A model generated the notes under the pieces. That model was given only the letters and a program-made list of their open reading frames with translations. It was not told the DNA's origin and did no database searches. Shown here in pieces: positions 6,442 to 13,704 of a DNA stretch of 14,783 nucleotides (its first letter is position 1; each line of letters opens with the position of its first letter). The DNA is from Lachnospiraceae bacterium UBA1778 (lineage in GTDB: Bacteria; Bacillota; Clostridia; Lachnospirales; Lachnospiraceae): NCBI GenBank assembly GCA_002315255.1, contig DCGM01000108.1, positions 1 through 14,783 of the forward strand. The letters are read 5' to 3'. A program made the position numbers and the translations under genes.

Positions 6442-8907
6442 TTAAAGTTTCAGCCGGTCCAGGTGCCAGATCTCGTCGACATACTGCTCGATCGTCCGGT
6501 CAGATGAGAATTTTCCGCAGTGTGCCGTCTGTGTCAATGCCATCTTCGCCCACCGCTTCGGCTCCTTATACGCCTCATTTGCGCGCATATGCGCTTCGTG
6601 GTAGGACGCGAAATCCTTTAAGATAAAATAGATATCCGCGCGCTGGCCGCCGTTCGTATAAAGAAGGCTGTTATAAAGATCGCGGAAAAGTTCCGGGTTC
6701 TCCGGCGAATACGTGCCGTTGATCAGCTGAATCAGCACATCACGAAGGTCCGCATCCGAAGAGAAGATTTCTTCCGGCCGGTAGTCGCCGAGGCGCTCGT
6801 GCGAAATGACTTCATCTGCCGACATTCCGAAGATAAACGCGTTCTCTTCGCCGACTTCCTCTACGATTTCAACGTTTGCGCCGTCCATCGTGCCAAGCGT
6901 CGGTGCGCCGTTCATCATAAACTTCATGTTCGACGTGCCGGAAGCTTCACGCGACGCGGTGGAAATCTGCTCAGAGATATCCGCTGCCGCAAAGATGATT
7001 TCTGCGTTGGAAACCTTGTAATCCTCGATAAAGACGACTTTCATCTTTCCGCGGATCGACGGGTCACTGTTCACAACATCCGCGACAGAATTGATCAGCT
7101 TGATGGTCAGCTTCGCGCGGCCGTAGCCTGCTGCCGCCTTCGCGCCGAAAATAAAAGTATGCGGATAATAGTTCTTTAAGAACTCCGGATCCTCCTTCAT
7201 GCGGGTGTAAAGATACATGATGTGGAGGATGTTAAGGAGCTGCCGTTTATATTCATGAAGCCGCTTGACCTGAACATCAAAAATCGAGCTCGGGTCAACC
7301 GTGATTCCGTTATGCTCCTGAATGTATTTGGCGAGGCGGATCTTGTTCCGGTATTTGATCTCCATGAACTCGTGGAGCGCTTCTTCATTGTCCAGATACG
7401 CGGAGAGGGCATTGATCTTCGGAAGGTCCGTAATCCATCCGTCTCCGATTTTCTTCGTAATCCATTCCGAAAGGAGCGGATTTCCGTGGCAGAGGAAGCG
7501 GCGCTGCGTCACGCCGTTCGTCTTATTGCTGAATTTTTCCGGCCAAAGCTCGTAGAAGTCTTTTAACTCGCGCTTTTCGAGAATCTCCGTGTGGAGCGCC
7601 GCGACACCATTGACAGAATAGGAACCGACGATGGCCAGGTATGCCATCCGCACCTTCCCGTCATGCAGGATTTCCATCCGCCCCATGCGGTCGTAATCGC
7701 CCGGGAATTTCTCGGAAAGAAGGAGCTTGAACCGGCGGTCAATCTCTTCGATAATGCTGTAAATACGCGGGAGCAGATTACAGAACAGGTCTACCGGCCA
7801 TTTTTCCAGCGCTTCCGCCATAATCGTATGGTTCGTATACGCGCAGCAATGCGTCACGATCTCCCAGGCGTCATTCCATTCATAGCCTTCCTCGTCCATG
7901 AGGAGCCGCATGAGCTCTGCGACCGTCATGGAAGGATGCGTATCGTTCATCTGGAAAACGACCTTCTTTTCGAAGCCCGCGAGCTTCCCGTCATGGCTTT
8001 CCTTGTATTTCCGGATCGCCGTCTGAAGCGTCGCGGAGATAAAGAAATACTGCTGCTTTAAGCGAAGCTCCTTGCCTGCATAATGGTTATCGTTCGGGTA
8101 AAGAACTTCGACGATCGCCTTCGCGAGATTCTCCTGCTCAGTCGCCTTCGCATAATCGCCGCGGTCAAACGAGTCGAGGTTGAAGGTGTTGATCGGCTCT
8201 GCGTCCCAGATGCGGAGTGTGTTGACGACGCCGGAGCCATAGCCGACCACCGGCATATCATACGGAATAGCACGGACAGAATTGTAGCCTTCCAGACCGA
8301 AATGCTGACGGCCGTTTTCATCGGTACGCATCGTCACATGGCCGCCGAAGCGGACTTCGCAGGAATATTCCGGCCGGCGGATTTCGAACGGGTTTCCGTC
8401 CTTCAGCCAGTTGTCCGGAACTTCGACCTGATAGCCGTCGCGGATCCGCTGCGCGAACATGCCGTATTTATAACGGATTCCGCAGCCGTACGCGCCATAG
8501 CCGAGCGTCGCGAGAGAGTCTAAGAAGCAGGCGGCGAGGCGACCTAAACCACCGTTTCCGAGCGCCGGATCCGGTTCCTGGTCCTCTAAAACATTGAGGT
8601 CGAGACCCATTTCCGACAAGGCGGTCTTTACCTCCTGGTCTCTACAGAAATTGATCAGCATATTGCCGAGTGCGCGTCCCATCAGGAACTCCATCGACAT
8701 ATAGTAAAGAATCTTTACGTCCTGGTGCTCGTATGCCTTATGCGTCGCGATCCAGTCATCAATGATATAGTCGCGAAGCACCGTCGCCACCGCATGGAAC
8801 AGCTGCTCCTGCGTCGCATCTTCGACGTTTCGCCGGAACAGGTATTTCACGCAGTCGCGCACTTCCTGCTTAAAAGTTTCATTGTCAAATTTGTGCTTTT
8901 TCATCAT
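6442..8907 (-). CDS. glgP: Glycogen/starch/maltodextrin phosphorylase
   Basis: A GT35-family phosphorylase that releases glucose 1-phosphate from the ends of alpha-1,4-glucans, with pyridoxal phosphate as cofactor, in the cytoplasm. The 821-residue product has the usual length. Conserved blocks include LGNGGLGRLAACFLDSLA (116-133), the NDTHP segment (321-325), KTNGVTQRRFL (462-472), VKRLHEYKRQ (547-556) and the cofactor site EASGTSNMKF (654-663), with the Schiff-base lysine at 662. TLGTMDGANVEI (670-681) follows. The first two codons are both ATG. AAGG is four bases before the second and only one before the first, so the real start may be 8904. It follows ileS after 98 bp and has its own terminator. 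No other glycogen-metabolism gene (glgA, glgB, glgC, pgm, malQ) is in the window. Whether it prefers glycogen or maltodextrin cannot be read from sequence alone. Confidence 0.96.
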   Translation of the reverse strand: MMKKHKFDNETFKQEVRDCVKYLFRRNVEDATQEQLFHAVATVLRDYIIDDWIATHKAYEHQDVKILYYMSMEFLMGRALGNMLINFCRDQEVKTALSEMGLDLNVLEDQEPDPALGNGGLGRLAACFLDSLATLGYGAYGCGIRYKYGMFAQRIRDGYQVEVPDNWLKDGNPFEIRRPEYSCEVRFGGHVTMRTDENGRQHFGLEGYNSVRAIPYDMPVVGYGSGVVNTLRIWDAEPINTFNLDSFDRGDYAKATEQENLAKAIVEVLYPNDNHYAGKELRLKQQYFFISATLQTAIRKYKESHDGKLAGFEKKVVFQMNDTHPSMTVAELMRLLMDEEGYEWNDAWEIVTHCCAYTNHTIMAEALEKWPVDLFCNLLPRIYSIIEEIDRRFKLLLSEKFPGDYDRMGRMEILHDGKVRMAYLAIVGSYSVNGVAALHTEILEKRELKDFYELWPEKFSNKTNGVTQRRFLCHGNPLLSEWITKKIGDGWITDLPKINALSAYLDNEEALHEFMEIKYRNKIRLAKYIQEHNGITVDPSSIFDVQVKRLHEYKRQLLNILHIMYLYTRMKEDPEFLKNYYPHTFIFGAKAAAGYGRAKLTIKLINSVADVVNSDPSIRGKMKVVFIEDYKVSNAEIIFAAADISEQISTASREASGTSNMKFMMNGAPTLGTMDGANVEIVEEVGEENAFIFGMSADEVISHERLGDYRPEEIFSSDADLRDVLIQLINGTYSPENPELFRDLYNSLLYTNGGQRADIYFILKDFASYHEAHMRANEAYKEPKRWAKMALTQTAHCGKFSSDRTIEQYVDEIWHLDRLKL

Positions 8908-9005
8908 GCCTTTTCAGTTCATCCGATTATCGCGCAGCCGCCTTCCTTCTTTCGAAGGACAGCGGCCGGCAAAATTGTTTATATGAAGCGGAACCCGCTG
9001 ATCTG
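8908..9005 (-). promoter_or_regulatory. ileS-glgP spacer with a GAAA-capped hairpin
   Basis: This 98-bp spacer contains a long imperfect hairpin at 8937-8966. On the minus strand, GCCGC and TCCTTC pair with GAAGGA and GCGGC around a two-base internal mismatch, capped by a GAAA tetraloop. No T-tract follows, so it is not an ordinary terminator. A smaller hairpin, AGCGG-N3-CCGCT (8987-8999), lies just after the ileS stop. A -10-like TATAAA (8983-8978) is present without a recognisable -35. Whether glgP is read from its own promoter or by read-through from ileS is unresolved. Confidence 0.4.
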
Positions 9006-12000
9006 TTATTTTACAACCTGAACGCCGATCCGGCAGGTTTCGCCGTTGATATCCCATTCTTTCGAATAGCCGTCAACGCCCTGCTTCACGGATTCGCCTA
9101 AGGTATCGTCCATAATCTCCTGCGCCTTCGTTTCGAAAATCTTCTGAAGAGCGCCTTCCGTCTCGTAGGTGATCGCGATGTGGTCAGTCACCTGGAAATC
9201 CGCTTCCTTACGCATCGTCTGGATCTTCGAGATGATTTCACGGACGAAGCCTTCTTCGATCAATGCGTCGGTGAGATTCGTGTCGAGAACAACCGTGATC
9301 TCGCCTTCATTGTCGGAAACGTAGCCTTCCTTCTGGATCATTTCGATGAGGAGGTCTTCCTCCGTCAGTTCGACCGGCGTTCCGTTTGCGTCGAAGCGGA
9401 TCGCTCCGTTCGCCTTCAGTTCGTCCATCGCCGAATTTCCGTCGAGTTCCTTTAAGACCTTCTGAATCGCGCCTAATGCTTTTCCGTACTTCGGGCCGAC
9501 CGTCCGAAGCTGCGGCTTGAAGGTATACGACGTAAAGTCGCGGACATCGTCCGTAAACTCAAGCGCCTTCACGTTCAGTTCTTCGAGGATTACATCATCA
9601 AAATACTCGGAAAGCGCGAACGGCGCCTTTACGAACATCTTTGAAAGCGGCTGGCGGTTCTTTAAGTTCGCCGCATTCCGGCAGGCGCGTCCCATGACGA
9701 CGAGTTTCAGGACATGGTCCATATTCGCTTCGAGTTCCGGATCGATAAATGCGGCATCAGCCACCGGGAAGTCACAAAGATGAATCGATTCCTTCGCGCC
9801 TTTGCAGACGGAAACGACGATATTCTGATAGATTTCTTCCGTCATGAACGGAATCATCGGAGCCGAAAGAAGCGAGACGTTATATAACGCTTCGAAGAGC
9901 GTCATATACGCATTGATCTTATCCTGTTCCATTCCCTTCGCCCAGTAACGGTCGCGGCAACGGCGGACATACCAGTTGCTTAAATCATCGACAAAATCAT
10001 ATAAAGCGCGGCAGGTCTCCGGAATCTTATAGTTTCCGAGCGCGTCGTCCACTTCGCCGATTAATGTGTTCAGGCGGGAGAGGATCCAGCGGTCCATAAC
10101 GGAGAGATCCTTCGGAATCCACTTGCCGTCCGTCATATAGTCGAACGGGTTAAACTGGTCGATCTCTGCATAGAGCGCATAGAACGCGTACGTGTTCCAG
10201 AGCGTTCCCATGAACTTCGAGCGGCCTTCCTTTACAGCTTCCGCGTCGAAACGGTTCGGAATCCACGGAGCGGAGTTCGAGTAGAAGTACCAGCGGATCG
10301 CGTCCGCGCCGAGCGTGTCAAGCGCCTCGAACGGGTCGACTGCATTGCCCTTCGACTTACTCATCTTCTGGCCGTTCTTATCCTGAACATGTCCTAAGAC
10401 AATAACATTTTCATACGGAGCCTTATTGAAAATCAGCGTGCTTTCCGCCATCAGCGAATGGAACCAGCCACGTGTCTGGTCGACCGCTTCTGAGATGAAC
10501 TGCGCCGGGAACTGCTGCTCGAAAAGGTCCTTATTCTCAAACGGATAATGGTGCTGTGCGAACGGCATAGCGCCGGAGTCGAACCAGCAGTCGATAACTT
10601 CCGGCACACGGTTCATGACGCCGCCGCATTCCGGGCATTTCAGCGTGATCGCATCAATGTACGGGCGATGGAGTTCGACCGTCTCCGCAGCTTTATTTCC
10701 GCTCTTTTCCAAAAGCTCTGCGCGGCTTCCGATGCACTCGCGATGACCGCATTCGCACTCCCAGATGTTCAGCGGGGTGCCCCAGTAACGGTTTCTCGAA
10801 ATCGCCCAATCCTGGATGTTTTCGAGCCAGTTGCCGAAGCGGCCCTTACCGATCGAATCCGGAATCCAGTTGACCGTGTTATTGTTCCGGACGAGGTCGT
10901 CACGGACTGCGGTTTCACGGATATACCAGGACTCGCGTGCATAATAAATCAGCGGGGTATCGCAGCGCCAGCAGTGCGGATACTCATGCTCAAACTTCGG
11001 TGCTGCGAAGAGTTTTCCTTCATTTTCAAGGTCTTTTAAGACTTCCGGATCAGCTGCTTTTACGAAGAGGCCTGCATACGGGGTTTCCTTCGCCATTTCG
11101 CCTTTTCCGTCGACGAACTGAACGAACGGCAGGTCATAATTCTTACCGACGATCGAGTCATCTTCGCCGAATGCCGGCGCGATATGGACGATACCGGTAC
11201 CATCGGACATCGTGACATACTCGGCGCAGGTCACAAAGAATGCTTTCTTTTTCTGTTTCGCAGCTGCTTCACCTGCACACGCGAATAAGGGCTCATATTC
11301 CCGGAACTCGAGATCCTTACCGGCATAGCGCTCGATAATCTCATAAGCCGGCTGCTCTTCCGTCTTCAGTTTTCCTAAAACCGTGTCCAGAAGCGCTTCT
11401 GCCAGATAATACGTAAAACCGTCAGCCGCTTTCACCTTCACATAATTCTCGTGCGGGTTGACGCAGAGCGCGAGGTTCGACGGAAGCGTCCACGGGGTGG
11501 TCGTCCATGCTAAGAAATAAGCATCCTCGCCGACTGCCTTGAACCGGACGATGGCAGAACGCTCTTTGACGGTCTTATAGCCCTGCGAAACTTCTGCTGA
11601 TGACAGCGGGGTGCCGCAGCGCGGGCAGTACGGGACGATCTTAAAGCCCTTGTAAAGAAGGCCTTTATTCCAGATTTCCTTTAACGCCCACCATTCGGAC
11701 TCGATATAATTGTCGTGATAGGTGACATACGGGTTCTCCATATCCGCCCAGAAGCCGACGGTGCCGGAGAAATCTTCCCACATTCCCTTATATTTCCAGA
11801 CAGATTCTTTGCATTTGTCGATAAACGGCTCCATGCCGTACTCTTCAATCTGCTCTTTTCCGTTTAAACCGAGCAGCTTCTCGACTTCAAGCTCGACCGG
11901 AAGACCATGCGTATCCCAGCCGGCTTTTCGCGGAACCATATAGCCCTTCATCGTGCGGTAACGCGGAATCATATCCTTGATGCAGCGCGTTAAAACATGG

Positions 12001-12170
12001 CCGATATGCGGCTTTCCGTTCGCGGTCGGCGGGCCGTCATAGAAGGTATAAACCGGGCATCCTTCCCGCATTTCCTCACTCTTTTTAAAGATATCATGCT
12101 CACGCCAGAACTGTTCAATGCGTCTTTCACGCGCGACAAAGTTCTGATCCGTGGATACTTTCTGATACAT
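9006..12170 (-). CDS. ileS: Isoleucyl-tRNA synthetase, type 2 (eukaryote-like)
   Basis: It charges tRNA-Ile with isoleucine in the cytoplasm and edits misactivated valine. The 1054-residue product has a class Ia catalytic core: PHIGH (54-58), GWDTHGLPVE (84-93) and QKMSKSKGN (601-609). The inserted editing domain is visible by TTTPWTLPSNLALCVNP (223-239) and GTGIVHIAPAFGEDD (324-338). Cysteine pairs CPRC (182-185), CWRC (400-403), a CxC near 472 and CPEC (512-515) could bind zinc. There is no C-terminal CxxC...CxxC zinc cluster of the kind found in type 1 enzymes such as that of E. coli; the protein instead ends in VQVVK. Length and C-terminal form fit the type 2 group, which is known for low sensitivity to mupirocin. 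AGGAG (12177-12181) lies six bases before the ATG. The leader has no T-box. Confidence 0.96.
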   Translation of the reverse strand: MYQKVSTDQNFVARERRIEQFWREHDIFKKSEEMREGCPVYTFYDGPPTANGKPHIGHVLTRCIKDMIPRYRTMKGYMVPRKAGWDTHGLPVELEVEKLLGLNGKEQIEEYGMEPFIDKCKESVWKYKGMWEDFSGTVGFWADMENPYVTYHDNYIESEWWALKEIWNKGLLYKGFKIVPYCPRCGTPLSSAEVSQGYKTVKERSAIVRFKAVGEDAYFLAWTTTPWTLPSNLALCVNPHENYVKVKAADGFTYYLAEALLDTVLGKLKTEEQPAYEIIERYAGKDLEFREYEPLFACAGEAAAKQKKKAFFVTCAEYVTMSDGTGIVHIAPAFGEDDSIVGKNYDLPFVQFVDGKGEMAKETPYAGLFVKAADPEVLKDLENEGKLFAAPKFEHEYPHCWRCDTPLIYYARESWYIRETAVRDDLVRNNNTVNWIPDSIGKGRFGNWLENIQDWAISRNRYWGTPLNIWECECGHRECIGSRAELLEKSGNKAAETVELHRPYIDAITLKCPECGGVMNRVPEVIDCWFDSGAMPFAQHHYPFENKDLFEQQFPAQFISEAVDQTRGWFHSLMAESTLIFNKAPYENVIVLGHVQDKNGQKMSKSKGNAVDPFEALDTLGADAIRWYFYSNSAPWIPNRFDAEAVKEGRSKFMGTLWNTYAFYALYAEIDQFNPFDYMTDGKWIPKDLSVMDRWILSRLNTLIGEVDDALGNYKIPETCRALYDFVDDLSNWYVRRCRDRYWAKGMEQDKINAYMTLFEALYNVSLLSAPMIPFMTEEIYQNIVVSVCKGAKESIHLCDFPVADAAFIDPELEANMDHVLKLVVMGRACRNAANLKNRQPLSKMFVKAPFALSEYFDDVILEELNVKALEFTDDVRDFTSYTFKPQLRTVGPKYGKALGAIQKVLKELDGNSAMDELKANGAIRFDANGTPVELTEEDLLIEMIQKEGYVSDNEGEITVVLDTNLTDALIEEGFVREIISKIQTMRKEADFQVTDHIAITYETEGALQKIFETKAQEIMDDTLGESVKQGVDGYSKEWDINGETCRIGVQVVK

Positions 12171-12237
12171 ACATAGCTCCTGTTCCGGTCCCTTCCGTCC
12201 TTTACACAGGAAGGGTTCCTGTCTTCACTTTTTTAAC
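12171..12237 (-). promoter_or_regulatory. ileS leader with mutually exclusive helices
   Basis: On the minus strand ACAGGAA (12222-12216) can pair with TTCCTGT (12212-12206) as a 7-bp hairpin with a three-base loop. The same TTCCTGT could instead pair with the ACAGGA (12183-12178) that contains the ribosome binding site. CCCTTCC (12215-12209) could pair with GGAAGGG (12196-12190). These helices exclude one another, so an on/off leader is possible. No promoter is evident between the upstream terminator and this leader. Confidence 0.35.
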
Positions 12238-12269
12238 AAAAAGGCGCTCCCCACCGGCAGCGCCTTTTT
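12238..12269 (-). terminator. Strong intrinsic terminator after the parvulin-like lipoprotein gene
   Basis: An 11-bp stem, AAAAAGGCGCT / AGCGCCTTTTT (12238-12248 and 12259-12269), with a ten-base loop, is followed on the minus strand by the T-run contained in the stem end. The symmetric A/T ends would let it work in both directions, but no plus-strand gene reads into it. It lies 21 bp beyond the lipoprotein stop and separates it from ileS. Confidence 0.9.
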
Positions 12270-12290
12270 CTAAACAACCGGGTTACGGTT

Positions 12291-13625
12291 TTACTTTGAT
12301 TCTGCTTCCGTTTCTGTTTCAGCTTCTTCAGCTTCCGTTTCACCTTCGGTCTCCGATGCGCTTTCCGTTGCAGATTCCGTTGCGGATTCGCTTTCAGCTG
12401 CAGATTCTTTTGCAGATGCGGATTCGCTTTCCGCTGCGGATTCCGATGCCGCTTCCGTTTCCGGAATAACAGAGCCGGAGAAGGACAGCTTCGCAAGTTC
12501 ATCGGTGATGACTTCAACCTTATAGTTCTTTAAAATCTCTGCATATTTCTTTGCGAACATTGCAGATTTACGGCTGGCAATCTCATCGAGCTTCGCATCG
12601 GCACGCGCCTTTGCGTCATCATCATCGGTCATATGAAGGACATAGCCGACCGTGACTTTAGACGAATTCGCCGCATAGATAACCGCATATTCGCCGGTAG
12701 TCATCGACCAAGCCTTCTCATAGTACGGATAGCTCGTCAGCGTATCAGAATCGGTTGCTTCCGCTTTGCTGAGCGCCTTCGAAGAAATCGAAGAAACGGT
12801 GACATAAAGATTGTTCTTATATTCAGCGACAACTTCCGTTACGGTATGGCCGTCCTTCAGCATCTTCTGTGCATCTTCCGCTACCTGCTTACGATACTTC
12901 TCCTGATCAGCTGCCGAAATCTCAACGGTCTTCGTTTCGGTAGAAGCTGCAGTGCTGCTCTCTGCCGCTGCGCTGCTGTCTGCTGCTGCCGTGCTCGCAT
13001 CGGTACTCGATTTCTCAACAGTTTCCGTGTAGCTCGTCTTCGCCGTTACAGAAACGCCTTCGAACGACTTACGTAACATTTTCTCCTCATCGAACGTACG
13101 GTCGATATCCGCTACAAACGCATTATAAACCTTATTTGCCAATGCGTTCTCCGTGAAGTACTGAAGCACCAGTTCCTCGCTCGGATTTCCGGCTTTCGCC
13201 AAAACGACCGAAAGATTCGGCATCGTTTCGTCACAAGCGGCTTTCGCGGCTGCTTTCTCTTCATCCGTCAGCGCGATATTATTCTTCTTCGCATAGTCGA
13301 TAAGAACCTTCGTCTGAATCAGGCGTGCAGTAGCCATGCTCAGGTCATAATCCCAGTAGCTGCTGCCATAGGAAGTATCCGTGAAGAAGCTCTCGGTCGT
13401 GCCATACAGATATGCGATATAGAACGAATAAATGTTTTCAAGTTCATACTGGGTTTCGTAAATATATAACTTCAGTTCGTCCAGATAGAATCTCTGATCG
13501 TCAATCACCACGACTGAAACGCCCTCATCTGTCTGATTCCAGTTGATTCCGCAACCGGAAAGACAAGCGACTGCAAGTGCTGCTGCAAGGATAACAGCTG
13601 CAAATTTCTTAACTAAATTCTTCAT
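12291..13625 (-). CDS. Secreted parvulin-like (PrsA/SurA-type) lipoprotein with acidic Ser/Glu-rich tail
   Basis: Probably a membrane-attached extracellular folding factor. The 444-residue product begins with a lipoprotein signal peptide: MKNLVKK, a hydrophobic stretch (8-20), then lipobox LSGC with lipidated Cys25. Residues about 37-175 are helical and resemble a SurA/PrsA N-terminal chaperone domain. About 185-335 look like a parvulin prolyl-isomerase domain: an amphipathic segment DAQKMLKDGHTVTEVVAEY (251-269), then a GEYAVIY and VGYVLHM pair. It is split by a Ser/Ala/Thr-rich insert (205-233). The last 56 residues (389-444) are almost only Glu, Ser, Ala and Thr. The start at 13625 was chosen because GGAGG is four bases upstream and the signal peptide begins there; an upstream in-frame ATG (13676) would add 17 residues ahead of it. 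It lies 79 bp behind mfd, a common Clostridia arrangement. Isomerase activity is uncertain because the domain is diverged. Confidence 0.78.
   Translation of the reverse strand: MKNLVKKFAAVILAAALAVACLSGCGINWNQTDEGVSVVVIDDQRFYLDELKLYIYETQYELENIYSFYIAYLYGTTESFFTDTSYGSSYWDYDLSMATARLIQTKVLIDYAKKNNIALTDEEKAAAKAACDETMPNLSVVLAKAGNPSEELVLQYFTENALANKVYNAFVADIDRTFDEEKMLRKSFEGVSVTAKTSYTETVEKSSTDASTAAADSSAAAESSTAASTETKTVEISAADQEKYRKQVAEDAQKMLKDGHTVTEVVAEYKNNLYVTVSSISSKALSKAEATDSDTLTSYPYYEKAWSMTTGEYAVIYAANSSKVTVGYVLHMTDDDDAKARADAKLDEIASRKSAMFAKKYAEILKNYKVEVITDELAKLSFSGSVIPETEAASESAAESESASAKESAAESESATESATESASETEGETEAEEAETETEAESK
12382..12443. repeat. 36-bp periodic repeat coding the Ser/Glu tail of the lipoprotein
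   Basis: Two 26-base units at 12382-12407 and 12418-12443 (plus strand) begin GCGGATTCGCTTTC and differ at two positions. They are offset by 36 bp, that is 12 codons. In the protein they give a repeated ESAAESES, one unit 12 residues after the other. The period is a multiple of three, so copy-number change would keep the frame. Confidence 0.65.
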
Positions 13626-13704
13626 GATACCTCCAAAAGGGCATTCGATTTTCCGATTTTGCCCTAATTTAATCATTTAACTTGACTATCTTAACATATC
13701 CGAA
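13626..13704 (-). promoter_or_regulatory. mfd-lipoprotein spacer: inverted repeat and possible weak promoter
   Basis: On the minus strand a possible promoter has TTAAGA, 17 bases, then TAAATT; both boxes match the sigma-A consensus at only four of six positions. Downstream, AGGGCA pairs with TGCCCT (plus strand arms 13638-13643 and 13660-13665, 16-base loop) just ahead of the ribosome binding site. There is no convincing terminator for mfd, so read-through into the lipoprotein gene is likely. Confidence 0.35.
13630..13634 (-). promoter_or_regulatory. Ribosome binding site deciding the lipoprotein start
   Basis: GGAGG on the minus strand lies four bases before the ATG at 13625-13623, whose product begins with a complete lipoprotein signal peptide. 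It falls inside the longer possible frame that starts at 13676, and so argues against that upstream ATG. Confidence 0.85.

Noticed and set aside
12171..12290. T-box riboswitch ahead of ileS
   Set aside because: The space between the lipoprotein stop and ileS is only 120 bp and is partly taken by a terminator. No AGGGTGGNACCGCG-type T-box sequence or Stem I is present.
12233..12517. Basic, Lys/Arg-rich open frame (94 codons) overlapping the lipoprotein tail
   Set aside because: It is another frame of the Ser/Glu repeat region, running through the terminator; its composition is a frame-shift artefact of the repeat.
13626..13676. Upstream ATG adding 17 residues to the lipoprotein
   Set aside because: The extension lies before a complete signal peptide and would place the strong GGAGG ribosome binding site inside the coding region.
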